Source of the DNA: Notospermus geniculatus | Taxonomy: Eukaryota > Nemertea > Pilidiophora > Heteronemertea > Lineidae | Direction: 5' to 3' | Assembly: GCA_002633025.1 (NCBI GenBank) | Contig: NMRB01000398.1 | Location: forward strand, 69,010-133,009 | Length of the DNA: 64,000 nt | Shown here: positions 10,744-20,800 of the stretch, in pieces | Numbering within the stretch: the first letter of the stretch is position 1 | Layout: the number at the start of each line of letters is the position of its first letter | Position numbers and translations under genes: made by a program | The notes under the pieces: model-generated | The model's database searches: none | Told to the model about the DNA's origin: nothing | Seen by the model: the letters and a program-made list of their open reading frames with translations, nothing else

Positions 10744-10936
10744 CAAAATGTCGCATTTCCTGCACGTACGATTCCGTGGCGAAGTGACCACTGCAGACCA
10801 CAGTGCTTGCAGTTGGCTGCCATTTACTATCTCGCCTGGCGGCAATCAACCACCGCTTTGACAGCTTGGGGTCTGATGGCCATTTATGTCCTCCTCTATT
10901 TTTACAATGAGGAACACAGCACGCCGTCATGGGCAT
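10744..10936 (-). CDS. THAP zinc-finger first exon
   Basis: Starting at the ATG at 10936 the minus strand reads a THAP (C2CH) DNA-binding domain: CCVPHCKN, then WPSDPKLSKRW, a second Trp in SKWQPT, then CSGHF with the final Cys and His. A donor GTGAGT directly follows position 10744, so this is a coding exon that stops before the rest of the domain. The remaining exons, expected at lower coordinates, were not found. THAP domains occur in host regulators and at the N-terminus of P-element and related transposases; the sequence does not decide which. The reading frame past the donor is intronic. Confidence 0.65.
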
Positions 10937-11024
10937 TTTAAATCATGAAATTTCCTTTTCAGAGCAGTGAGTGGGCGTGCTTGCACATTGGAAATATTAT
11001 TGTTTACATCCGGGTTATCGCATC

Positions 11025-11066
11025 TCCTTCAATTTCAATTTCAATTTCAATTTCAATTTCAATTTA
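11025..11066. repeat. Microsatellite (AATTTC)n
   Basis: About seven copies of the hexamer AATTTC, just outside the LINE fragment. Confidence 0.85.
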
Positions 11067-11263
11067 TTTCTCTATATCCTTTACAAAGGTATTAGAGGCA
11101 ACAACATATTTACATTACATTTACATGGTGGATGGCGTACGTAGCGAAGTATAATTACAGTTTTTATTTAAAGGGTGGACAGTACAACGAGATAACAGAA
11201 GGAATAAGGGAGGGTACATGAGTCGAGATATTTAACATTATTAATGGTGGTATACCTGGATAT

Positions 11264-12097
11264 TCGTAAGTTATTAAAATTTGAATCTCACTGCGTTTTT
11301 GACAGCTTGTTTAAAAGAACCAAGATAACAAAACTCCACCCCGAGGTATGTAAAAACATCAACTGTCTCCAAATTTGTGCCATTGATATTAAACTCTGGT
11401 CTATTCAACCTGGATCTTCTTCGTGTAAATATCATTATCTTTGTCTTATCAGTATTTACCTTTAGTTTCCATTCCTGACAATCTATATTATAATTGACGG
11501 TGGCACCTTAACTTCGAACACGAACTCCTCCGTGGTTTCTGATCGAAATGACACCATTTTCACAGGAAGTGTTGAGAATGATATGGGGGTGGCCCTTAAG
11601 CGGGTGGCATTACATTTTTTTACCCCTAAGTGAATAAAATGCACGAGGAAACTTCCAATGATTTGCAATGCCCACTGGCCTNTGAAAGTCATCAGACCTT
11701 TTCTCATTTAGCTGGATGACAGATTTAGCAGCGTTATATAGGTTTTGAATTACTTTCAGCACCTTCCCATTAATACTGGTCGAGATCAGTTTCCTCCACA
11801 AGCCAATTCTCCACACAGTATCGAAAGATTGTTTTACTGGCATAAATATCTACCAATGCTTTTAAAACAAAAACATGATCTAAAGTGGAATAACCGCCGC
11901 GAAACCCTGCCTGTTCCTCCCAGAGGGGGGCAAAATGTTCAAGAAACGCAACAATTCTGTTATACAAAACCGAAGTAAAAAGTTTAGTGAGACAACTTAA
12001 CAGGGTAATCCCTCTATAATTACCGGGATTTTTTGCATCCCCTTTTTTATAGATTGGTTTTATGATTCCCATTGTCCACGTGGACGGTACCTCATTT
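11264..12097 (-). pseudogene. Non-LTR retrotransposon reverse transcriptase, C-terminal pieces
   Basis: The minus strand shows two separated pieces of a LINE reverse transcriptase. 11610-12097 holds the palm entry motifs PSTWTMGIIKPIYKKGD, NYRGITLLSCLTKLF and the first catalytic segment ending FDTVWR. 11264-11513 holds the connection region CQEWKLKVNTDKTKI and a TYLG motif. The segment that should carry the catalytic xADD box is absent between them, close to an N at 11682. Frames differ between pieces, so the copy is dead. Its N-terminal continuation lies at 14823-15065, beyond a BEL/Pao insertion. Confidence 0.75.
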
Positions 12098-12131
12098 ATC
12101 ATTGACGGAAAGCATGCAGGTGTAAAAGGAA

Positions 12132-12149
12132 TGGTGCCGTGACCAGGAT
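12132..12149 (+). other. Possible tRNA primer-binding site
   Basis: TGGTGCCGTGACCAGGAT starts with the TGG expected opposite a tRNA CCA end and lies just upstream of the gag start. This is position-based inference; the tRNA is not identified. Confidence 0.35.
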
Positions 12150-12186
12150 GTACTAAAGCTATACGATCAAGAACTACACTGAGTGC

Positions 12187-13177
12187 ATGTTAACACGACA
12201 GAAACATCGGAACGAGATGGATCAAGTCAGAACGATCAAGAACAAGAGACAGACGCACCTGAAGGCATTCGAAGTGGAATACCTACAGGCACAGAAAATC
12301 GCTGAACATGAGGCGTTAACACGAGATGACGTTGCTGAAGTGGAAGGTCACATCGAAGAGATGTCCGCAATCTTCGACGCGATAGTAAAACTGAACGAAG
12401 ACATCGAGTCGAAGTTAACAGATCTCAACGATGAAGGAGCCACCAACGATGAAATCACGCAGAGCTGCTCCATTCGAAGTGAGTGTAGAATTCGACTTCG
12501 CAAGATCAAGGGGAAACTCACAGCTACGACCAAACCTGACACCGAGGCGACAACATCTTCCAAAACGACCACAGAAAAGAAAACTGCTCAACTCCCTAAA
12601 CTCGCATTACCAACATTTGATGGGTCACACACGATGGAAAGCCTTTTGGGACACCATTGATTAAGCAGATGTTCTGCAAGCCAACTATGCAGATATCACC
12701 AAGTTCAACTACATAGTCGGCCAACTCAAAGACTCAGCCAAAGATGCAGTGACAGGTCTTCATGCCTCCACGATGAAATCACGCAGAGCTGCTCCATTCG
12801 AAGTGAGTGTAGAATTCGACTTCGCAAGATCAAGGGGAAACTCACAGCTACGACCAAACCTGGTACCGAGGCGACAACATCTTCCAAAACGACCACAGAA
12901 AAGAAAACTGCTCAACTCCCTAAACTCGCATTACCCACATTTGACGGGTCACACACACGATGGAAAGCCTTTTGGGACACCATTGAAGCAGATGTTCTGC
13001 AAGCCAACTATGCAGATATCACCAAGTTCAACTACATAGTCGGCCAACTCAAAGACTCAGCCAAAGATGCAGTAACAGGTCTTCATGCCTCCGGGGAGAA
13101 CCTAAAAACGTTGACGGACCTCCTGAAAGAACGATTCGGAACCCAGGAAGATAATACGTGCTCACGTAAACAATCTG
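12187..13177 (+). pseudogene. BEL/Pao gag, N-terminal part (frameshifted)
   Basis: Opens with an ATG at 12187, a charged helical segment, then the BEL/Pao gag landmark LPKLALPTFDG at about residues 136-146. The frame breaks around 12650. The downstream gag sequence continues in other frames through 13177. Compared with the duplicate copy at 12770-13093, the first copy lacks 2 bp and carries 3 extra bp near the break. Non-functional. Confidence 0.65.
12446..13093 (+). repeat. Tandem duplication of about 324 bp within gag
   Basis: 12446-12769 and 12770-13093 are nearly identical direct repeats; both begin ACGATGAAATCACGCAGAGC. The few differences include GACACC/GGTACC-type substitutions and small indels, so the duplication is recent. 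Confidence 0.85.
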
Positions 13178-14820
13178 TTGGAAATACAGCAACCATCGAA
13201 CAACTACACATCGCTACGAGAATTTCACAACAAAGTGATGGGTGATATACGATCACTCGGAAACCTGGAAGTCAACACTGGTGAGTGTGCACCATTCATC
13301 ATTCCTATCATCGAACGTAAGTTACCCAAATTCTTCAGAGAGAAAATGGGAACCGCAGGTCAACAGGACAAGTTCGATTTAAAGCTATTCATGGAATCAT
13401 TCACAAATCAACTGGAGAACCTCGGGGAACGTGTCGAAAATGAGGCTACATCAGATAGTACGACAAAGGTATCATACGATCCAAAGCGGAATAAGCCTTC
13501 GGTTACCAGTGCATTTGTTGGTGCTTCCAATCAGTCCAAATCGCAATCACAAAAGTGTCCATTCTGTGGTGATAGTCACAATCTGTTCACTTGCAAATTG
13601 CCGAGTGTGGATAAATTCAAGACTGTGATGGAAAATAAGTCATGCATCAATTGTCTTGCCAGTGGTCACATGACCAAGGAGTGCCGTAGCAAGAAATCAT
13701 GTCGTGCCTGCAACAGAAAACACCACACGGTATTACATGGTCACTTCGCGCAGCAGCAATCTACCCAAGCCACGTCAGGATGTGCTGTGTCGCCCAGATC
13801 CATTCTAGGTTTTCCACAATCATTCCCAGATTCAGATTCAAAGGATACAATGGAACGCGCCATAGAATCGGAGGATATCACTATCAGCTCAAACATGTCA
13901 AATCTACCGGATACTACGAACACGCAGTGTGAGGAGCCACAATCACAAATAACGTCGTCTGCAGGCTCATCAGCATCTCATTCAGTGCTTCTGGAAACCG
14001 GGAATATCACGCTATCAAACAGAAAAAAGCAAGTGAAAGCCGGTGTACTCATTGACAGGGGCAGCATGGCCTCATACATTCGAAAGGAAACTGCACGAAA
14101 ATTGGGTCTGAAGCCTCACATTGGTCAAATTCTCTCCGTACATGGAATAGGAGGACATTCCTCTAACAAGCAATACGATATCGCACGTGTTGACGTACAA
14201 ACTACAGAAGGGAACCAGATCCAGTCTAGGTTTTCCACAATCATTCCCAGATTCAGATTCAAAGGATACATTAATGGAACGCGTCATAGAATCGGAGGAT
14301 ATCACTATCAGCTCAAACATGTCAAATCTACCGGATACTACGAATACACAGTGTGAGGAGCCACAATCACAAATAACGTCGTCCGCAGGCTCATCAGCAT
14401 CTCATTCAGTGCTTCTGGAAACCGGGAATATCACGCTTTCAAACGGAAAAAAGCAAGTGAAAGCCGGTGTACTCATTGACAGGGGCAGCATGGCCTCATA
14501 CATTCGAAAGGAAACTGCACGAAAATTGGGTCTGAAGCCTCACAGTGGTCAAATTCTCTCCGTACATGGAATAGGAGGACATTCCTCTAACAAGCAATAC
14601 GATATCGCACGTGTTAAGTACAAACTACAGAAGGGATTAAAAACAATGAAGTTTTAATCATGGATGAGATCGTCAAACCAATCGACCAGCGTGGATGGGC
14701 ACGTTGTCTCGAGTATCCCTACATACAGGACTTGAATTTAGCAAACGATTTCTCTCAAGCCTTTTTCACAGTGGACATTTTGATAGGATGTGATTACGCA
14801 TTTGAGTTCTTAGATACCCG
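13178..14820 (+). pseudogene. BEL/Pao gag C-terminus, zinc knuckles and aspartic protease remnant
   Basis: An open frame at 13178-14356 (392 residues) reads late gag, then Cys/His knuckles (CPFCGDSHNLFTC, CINCLASGHMTKEC, CRACNRKHH), then a retropepsin-like domain. The catalytic triplet, normally Asp-Thr/Ser-Gly, reads Asp-Arg-Gly (LIDRGS) in both duplicated copies, which should abolish activity. After the duplication junction the second copy is read in a different frame. A downstream piece at 14660-14820 keeps the end of the protease domain (DILIGCDY). Annotated as a degenerate relic. Confidence 0.7.
13805..14646 (+). repeat. Tandem duplication of about 421 bp within the protease region
   Basis: 13805-14225 and 14226 onward are near-identical direct repeats; both begin CTAGGTTTTCCACAATCATT. 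The 421-bp offset is not a multiple of three, so the duplication itself shifts the reading frame. Confidence 0.85.
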
Positions 14821-14822
14821 CG

Positions 14823-15065
14823 TCGTAAAACTCCTGTTTCTAATATCGTATTTAATAAGCTACAATAAAAATAAATCAAAACAGGAGCCGTGGTTTTGAT
14901 ATACTCATTTCTTACTTTGTCAATTCCACTTGCTTTATTGTTCTTAAGTGCGTTTATTGCCTTGATAATTTCTTCTTTTCTATTGGTTTATCTAAAATTT
15001 CGTTATTTGTATCGATCAATTCATTTCCAGGAAGTACATTTTGACCTTCATGATCCTTAGATGTT
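14823..15065 (-). pseudogene. Same LINE reverse transcriptase, N-terminal piece
   Basis: The minus strand reads EIIKAINALKNNKASGID and NEYIK, the start of the finger/palm region of a non-LTR reverse transcriptase, preceded by a linker with NVLPGNELID. It ends at about 14823, exactly where the BEL/Pao fragment begins, and the next residues of the domain resume at 12097. Confidence 0.75.
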
Positions 15066-15199
15066 ATCATATGAGCTGAGCTGTATCAGTCCCGGTATCA
15101 TGGCCTTCGACCCCGTATCATCCCTGGGGCTCCGCCCTCGGGATGATACGGGGTCTCAGGCCATGATACAAGGGACTGATACAGCTCAGCTCATATGAT
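15066..15199. mobile_element. Hairpin MITE (134 bp)
   Basis: Almost perfect palindrome. Arms start ATCATATGAGCTGAGCTGTA and end with its complement, and inner arm segments GTATCATGGCC and CCCCGTATCATCCC are also matched. The loop is only about 15 bp (GGGGCTCCGCCCTC). No coding potential. Confidence 0.85.
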
Positions 15200-15447
15200 G
15201 ATATTTGTATCATATATATAGTGTAAAAATAAAAGGATCTCACAAAGAAAGTAAAGACAGTCATATGTTAATGAGAATTACAACAATTTTTATTTACATT
15301 TCTCATACGGACTTTTTGAAATAGTTGAAATACAACATCTCTTGAAAATACATGTGACTGTTCAAAACGTCATTCAATAGCCTGGAGATCTACAATCATG
15401 ACTCACTGTGTCCATTGCAAACAGGGATTGTTGTTGACAATATTGGC
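15200..15447. other. Probable 3' UTR of the minus-strand Crypton exon
   Basis: Lies immediately downstream of the stop codon at 15448. TTTATT at about 15288 is AATAAA on the minus strand. Confidence 0.35.
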
Positions 15448-16079
15448 CTACTTGTTGTTAAAGTTTATAGTGATCGATCCGTTGGCAGTTATTCCGTTGA
15501 GGAAGGAAAGAGGGGTTGAAAAGTTGGCGTACTGCTGCGGAATGTTGACAGTCAGATCTGTAGGCGGTGGTGCTGGTACCTGTGGCTGAACGTTGACAGG
15601 CTGCAGAGAAAGATCTGCATCCAAGATGGACTGAATAAGCTCATTGTCAGTCAACTCCAGTAGGTCCTCAGGGATTGGTGGGTTTGATGAAGCTGCATTG
15701 GTAGTGTCGGGTGGTGTAATATCAGTTGAACTCAAGCTTTCTGTCAAAATGTGACTCATGGATTTCTGCTGATGAGTGGAGACGGTTCTGTATTCATTCA
15801 GAGATGCCACATTTTTATGTCCCGACAGCTGCTGGACTTTGGTCTCATGGACATCCGCATCGAGGAGAGTTGTGAGGGCAGTGCGTCTGACTGAATGGTT
15901 GGTATGTCGCCCTTGCAGACCAGCATCTTGGCATATCTGCTTGAACAGGCTACTGATCTTCATCTTCCCCATTGGAGCATTGGCATACCAAACATCACTT
16001 TTGGGTTTCTTCAGTGGTGTCAGGTAGAACCTGCTGTCATCAGCTGTGCAGTCTGGTGGTCGGTGGTCACTAAAGGCCT
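15448..16079 (-). CDS. Crypton-type tyrosine recombinase, C-terminal exon
   Basis: The frame is open from about 16079 to a stop at 15448-15450. It shows the second half of a tyrosine recombinase domain of the Crypton/DUF3504 kind: a leader FYLTPLKKPKSDVWYANAP, then NHSVRRTALTTLL (His-x-x-Arg), SGHKNVASLNEY (Gly-His-Lys and the Tyr region), and a low-complexity Ser/Thr/Pro tail. These are the box-II residues that carry out strand cleavage. The exon probably begins at an AG near 16079. The N-terminal half (box I Arg and DNA-binding domain) was not found upstream. It may be a transposon or a domesticated gene of the KIAA1958/QRICH1/ZMYM2 type. Confidence 0.6.
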
Positions 16080-16639
16080 TATAGTGGGGCAGATATGTAA
16101 CAAAAAATGGCCGAGTTGTTCATATCCGGCAGAAAGTGTGAAAATGTGCATACTGGACCATTCAAGTGTGCTGATGACGAATTTTGCCGGATCCAAGCAC
16201 TTTTCCCATGGGATCCAGGTGTAAAATGGAAAACAAAGATGGCCGCCAGGCGCATTGGTCGATATATTTTAGTATACAGTTCTTTTAGAATATACACTAG
16301 GCAATGACCAAAACATCTTTAATATAATTGTTCTGGACCAATCTAAATTATCATGGAGAGATATATTGATAATCTTGATTTTGTTACTCACAGTCAGCGG
16401 GATTTGGTGTTTGACCTATTTTCCTTAACATGATGTAATTCGAAAATCCTTTGTCAGAATCTGGTGATCTTGGTGTCTTTACCTATGTTTTGGGGATTGT
16501 TCTTTCACATAAAAATATAGTTGAGTGCATAAGATTGTTCAGTATATGCTAACTAGGGGTACCCCTACCCCAGACACAATACGCAAACCCATGTTTCATT
16601 CTGAACGGCTAGACAAATACGAGACCACCTTTTGGATAC
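16080..16639. other. Spacer between the Crypton exon and the + strand DDE gene
   Basis: Holds short overlapping open frames on both strands (16107-16307 + and 16079-16297 -) without recognisable domains. The motif AAGATGGCCGCC at 16229-16240 resembles a YY1 site, as found in some animal promoters. Confidence 0.35.
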
Positions 16640-18224
16640 AGTTCCTGGATTGAAAGAACATGGCATTAGTTTAGATAGTGTACACAGGCGGATGGAACCG
16701 CCAAGGAAAGGCACTGTTGCATCTCGCAATTATCACTGTCACATTTCTGCCAGAGTGCCACATAAAAGAAACAATTTGATAAAAGAACATGACGATTTGC
16801 ATTACTGTAGAGCAGCTGTAAAGCTCTTTTGTGAAATGTTCTCAGAATTCTCTGATGACACATGGCTGCTTTCATGTGATGACATGAACAAAGTCAATGT
16901 TGGTGTGAATGCTGTTTCCCGTTACCATCAAATCAATAGATTTTTTGTGAATGACGATGTGCCTGACGGATTAGATCATGACTTCCCTGAAACCAACTCA
17001 AAATTAAACCCCTCAGGGTACATGCTTTTAGAGCACAAACATGGGAGAGAACACAAAAAGACGGGCATTCCTTCTCTCCGTTCTGCAAGTCTTCCTGGTA
17101 GGCCTAGTTCCAAAACAATTGGAGAAAAAGCTCCCAGGCGGTCCAGGTCTGAGTCTCCCTCAAAAATTCATAGTGGCACGGGCGAGCATCAAATTTATGT
17201 TAGGGACAAAAATGGAAGGCTTCATTTCAAAACCCCCAAGACAGGCAGACATTATATATATGTTCGCCCAGTCCGCTACCACCAGTCAAACTCACAAAAT
17301 CATGTGAATGACTTGCACAGTATTTTGCAGGGTCTAGAACAAAAATCTGTTCTGGGACTCATCAGTGATGGTGGGCCTGACTGGTCGGTCAAAAGTGTGC
17401 ACAACTTGTACATGTATGGACGCTTGTGGTATGATTCAAAGTTATATTACTTGGGAATAACACAACAAGCACCTGGAAATAGCAAAGAGAATCCGATTGA
17501 GCATGCCTGGGCCCCAAGATCAAAAGACCTAACTTCTGTGATTTTACCGCGGAGGTTGGATGTCGTTACAGAGGACCCCGACATGCTTGATCGGATGAGC
17601 TTTGACAATGCAGTCGAGAAGACCTGTTCCTACTGGACCGGTAAATACTTTGATGGGTTTCCTGTTATTCCTGAACCTGTGCTTTGCGATGCCAAGCCAA
17701 TACCCTATGATGACTTTGCTGAGGTAAAAGATTACTTTTCAAAGCCAAAGGTTAAAGGTGATCAGCAACTGAAAGCAGAACTGAAGTTCTTGTTGGCCCA
17801 CGCTGTACGTAGATGTCATGGGGTTGAATTTGTGAAATGCGTTTCACCTGAGTGTAAACATTGCTCAGAACATCCCATTAAGGCACACAGCTTCATGAAA
17901 AGATTGGACATGTTTGGGCGGCATGCACCTTTCCCAACTACTGATAAGAGTAGGCCAGGGCATTTCAGTACATATCTTGACATGGCTTCTGGTTTTGTAG
18001 ACAACATAGAAAAATCAGACAGAAATTGCCCATCCATTGCCAACGGGTTAGAGATCTGCAAATTTGGTTGCAAATATGTTTTCTTGTCCACAGCAGACAA
18101 AGAACGCCATGTAAAGCTATGTCACTATGATGAAAATCGCCTAGAGAAACGAATGGCACAGCAGAGAAAACGCAGAGTTGATGCAGCTGAAAAAGCTACA
18201 AGAAAACAGCCCAGAAAGCAGTGA
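16640..18224 (+). CDS. Unclassified DDE-type transposase-like protein, last exon
   Basis: An open frame ending at 18224. No ATG starts it: the frame is closed upstream at 16602, and an AG at 16638-16639 (GATACAG) is a plausible acceptor. Counting from 16632, it shows Asp83/Asp84 (SCDDMNKV), SDGGPDW with Asp246 and Asp250, and NPIEHAW with Glu290. NPIE followed by a Trp two residues on is the third-residue signature of Tc1/IS630-like DDE enzymes; Asp250-Glu290 gives a DD39E-like spacing. The C-terminus has a Cys cluster (CVSPECKHC), a C2H2-like finger CKFGCKYVF...HVKLCH and a basic tail. I do not know a family name. AATAAA lies near 18645. Confidence 0.6.
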
Positions 18225-19111
18225 GACAATCATGATATGGTAGTATCCCACATAGGGATGTCATAGGCTTCTCAAGTCTTCACTTTCCAGTTGAAGAAAG
18301 GTTGTTCATGTTCATGTTTTAATAATTCTAATTCTTTTCATTGATTTTATCAGTTTCAATTTGGCTCTTTTTGAAATACCGGGTATTTCTACAAATGAAA
18401 GGCTTGACATCATTCTTGTACAGGAGACAAAATTATTGTAGGTCTATCATTTTGTATCAACTTCTTGTCAAAACTTGAGGACAAGGCCTATCAGACAGCA
18501 AACAGCAAATGGAAAGTAGCCACTGTTTTTCACAACTAATTTATCATGCCTGCCAACCTGTGCACCTTCAGCATGTTCAGTACATGTTTATCCATCATCT
18601 TCACTGAAATTGATATTTGCCTGAAATATGTCTACCATATTCATAAATAAAATGGCAAAATGCACTTGAAGTGACAAAACCCCTTTTGAAAATAAACGCC
18701 AAAGGCTGGTTCACAGCTAGGGTATACAAGTGGGTAAGCCTGAAAGGTGAAACTGCCAGACTGTTAGTGTTTAAGATACAGTGTTGAAAAGGAAAATTAA
18801 AGTTCAAGTTTTGAGAACTGCGGACTTCTTTTCTTCATTTCCTTTGGAAATACTCAGCAAATTATTAGTCTGCTGAGCATTTCCGATCAGCAGAATCAAT
18901 GTCTCTCAAGATTATGGGAGCAGATCTTTCAGTTGCATTGAGCCCCTGCCACTCAGGTATTAGGATCAGGCCAGTATAGACTTGATGCCAATTTACCTCG
19001 GAAGATAGTCTCTCAAGGGGGTGGGGGGGGGGGTCAAGAGAGAGACTAACCAAGGTTAGTCTTTTGCGGCATCAACCAATTTTGAGATGGTCCCTTAAAA
19101 TGTCAATAACT
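18225..19111. other. 3' flank; no gene
   Basis: Probable 3' UTR of the preceding gene, with a polyadenylation signal near 18645. A poly-G tract at 19019-19032. The rest shows nothing recognisable. Confidence 0.45.
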
Positions 19112-19375
19112 TTGGTAGAAAACAAGCTAGTGACCTGAAACCAAGTAGGCCTACTGTTGAGGATGATCTTTCAAATTTTGCAATGACCATGAATTGCGAG
19201 CTCAACAGGTCAAGCATAAGCAGTCCTGATACGGACACAAGTTCATAACAATATGTCTAGAAGTCTAGCTGGTGATATGGAACCAACACGATGAAGTCCT
19301 TTTCACTACATCAGTCCGACCAATCGCACTTATAACCTAATCACTCTTGTTACCTAAAGTGTAAAGTCGGATGAC
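19112..19375 (+). repeat. Dispersed repeat, copy 1 (uninterrupted)
   Basis: Matches 25851-25991 plus 26397-26505 at high identity, with landmarks TTTGCAATGACCATGAATTG and CCAACACGATGAAGTCC. This copy lacks the two MITEs that split the second copy, so it serves as the empty site. Confidence 0.8.
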
Positions 19376-19429
19376 ACCTCTACCGTAGTTGATATCAGAC
19401 TATAAACCCAAACTTTAACTTTTTTTAAG

Positions 19430-19540
19430 CCTAGGTCACATATCCACTCCGGGGCCCGTACGGCGAGTAAAAACAGACATTTTGGCCAATTTTCGCCAAT
19501 TTCGTACGGTGCTCGACCGGCTCCCTCACGGTTCCCAGTT
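19430..19540. mobile_element. Truncated MITE end (AGCCTAGGTCAC terminus)
   Basis: Begins TTA then AGCCTAGGTCACATATCC and includes AAAACAGACATTTTGGCC, both shared with the complete element at 28530-28737. The opposite end is missing. Confidence 0.55.
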
Positions 19541-19781
19541 TTTAAAAGTCTTTAAAAACTTACGACGTTTCGCCAAGTACTTTAAGTACTCGTGTACTTC
19601 TTTAAGTACTCCAAGTACTCGTGTTTTACGTTTTTAAAGGCTTTAAAGACTTTAAAAAACTTTTTACTAACGAACTTTTATCGGAGTGATATTATCCATA
19701 AAGACCAAAGGAACTGTATCTCGCACACTCTGAAAAAATGCCAATCAAAGAAGTTACACTTTTCCAGTTTTCATGTATTCG

Positions 19782-20015
19782 CACAGTGGGTTTTAACGGT
19801 AAGAAAGAACACTAATGCGATAAAATCCTGTACTAGGTATCACCATAAACTAATCACCCAATCCATGGAGAATCAACGCATGAAGAAACGAAAAAAATGT
19901 GTTGGGAAGATGTTTTTTCGCTTCATGTGTCGATTATCCAGGGTATTGGGTGACACTTAGTACAGGCTTTATCGCATTATCTTTTTGCTCTTTCTTACCG
20001 TTAGAACCCACTGTG
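19782..20015. mobile_element. Inverted-repeat element with 75-80-bp arms
   Basis: Left CACAGTGGGTTTTAACGG and right CCGTTAGAACCCACTGTG are complements. The arms also share GTAAGAAAGA and ATGCGATAAA tracts and CACCCAAT. The loop is about 75 bp. Confidence 0.7.
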
Positions 20016-20030
20016 TTCGGGTGGAGATAA

Positions 20031-20185
20031 TAGTGAGTTTAAGAAACCAAACGTTAACGCTAACGCTAATTACGTCAAAATGACGTCACCCCTAGGAGAA
20101 ATGCAACAGATTCATTCGATGTGACGTCAAAATGATGTCATTAACGTTAGCGTTAACGTTAACGTATGGTTTCTTAAACTCACTA
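20031..20185. mobile_element. MITE with TAGTGAGTTTAAGAAACCA termini
   Basis: Perfect 19-bp terminal inverted repeats, then subterminal ACGTTAACG runs and TGACGTCA-like words. The TA at each edge fits a TA target duplication. 155 bp, non-coding. Confidence 0.85.
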
Positions 20186-20571
20186 ATCTCAGTTAGAGGA
20201 CATTATGTAGTCTTGCGCAGTCAGCCGTTTTGTTCCCCAGTGCTGCTACACATTATGCCGTTTTTGCTGTGAAACAATGCATTGTGGGTAGTGATGTAGC
20301 AGGTCACGTGATATAAAATGGCTGGTTCCATTATTGGATTATATTTCGTCTCACAACCTTCCAAAATGTCTAAATCTGGCAAGTGATTTGAGACAGACGA
20401 GTCCAGGACAGCATCAACTCATCGGAGTTGAGTTTCAGGCTGCAAAATAAGCAGGAGTTGTGTATTCGTATAGAAGAAGAGGTCCAGAAAACCCAACTGA
20501 CATTATATGGTCGTCGCTCCATGATGAGATCACATGATCACATCTCTTGGTCAATCAGCAGCCGGACTGTG
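20186..20571. other. Intergenic, part of a dispersed repeat
   Basis: About 20480-20571 matches 35324-35402 (shared AACCCAACTGACATT and ATGAGGTCACATGATCA-like words), so it is a copy of a dispersed repeat. Confidence 0.5.
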
Positions 20572-20581
20572 ATTTTCAAAT

Positions 20582-20790
20582 TAGACCGAACACTGTCCTA
20601 TTAAAAATACTAGGACAGACGCAAGCAAACGCATAAAACCATCATGGCGCCCGCTGGTCTATATTTAGGTCGGCGTCGTTCTATTGCTCTTGGAGCTGTA
20701 GAATGACGTCACTCGTCGGGAATCCGCCGTAGATCATTTGCTTTCACCGGTCTTCGAATGCAAGCTGCCCAGAAGACCGGGTACCAGTCT
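20582..20790. mobile_element. Mutator-like MITE with 10-bp target duplication
   Basis: Flanked by the exact direct repeat ATTTTCAAAT (20572-20581 and 20791-20800). The ends are TAGACCG at the left and ACCGGGTACCAGTCT at the right, so only short, imperfect terminal repeats. The related sequence near 35402 has a single ATTTTAAAT at this point and no insert, which confirms the insertion. A 9-10-bp duplication suggests a Mutator-like mechanism. 209 bp, non-coding. Confidence 0.75.
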
Positions 20791-20800
20791 ATTTTCAAAT

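Larger units (their letters stand above)
12098..14822 (+). mobile_element. Decayed BEL/Pao LTR-retrotransposon fragment inserted in the LINE
   Basis: The two flanks are consecutive parts of one LINE reverse transcriptase in the opposite orientation, which dates this insertion after the LINE. The insert encodes a BEL/Pao-type gag, zinc knuckles and an aspartic protease, but no reverse transcriptase, RNase H or integrase. A possible primer-binding site lies at 12132-12149, but full LTRs are not visible. Two internal tandem duplications and several frameshifts make it non-functional. No clear target duplication was identified. Confidence 0.7.

Noticed and set aside
16079-16307. Overlapping open frames on both strands between the Crypton and DDE exons
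   Set aside because: No domain in either frame. They are shadows of each other and neither joins cleanly to a flanking exon.
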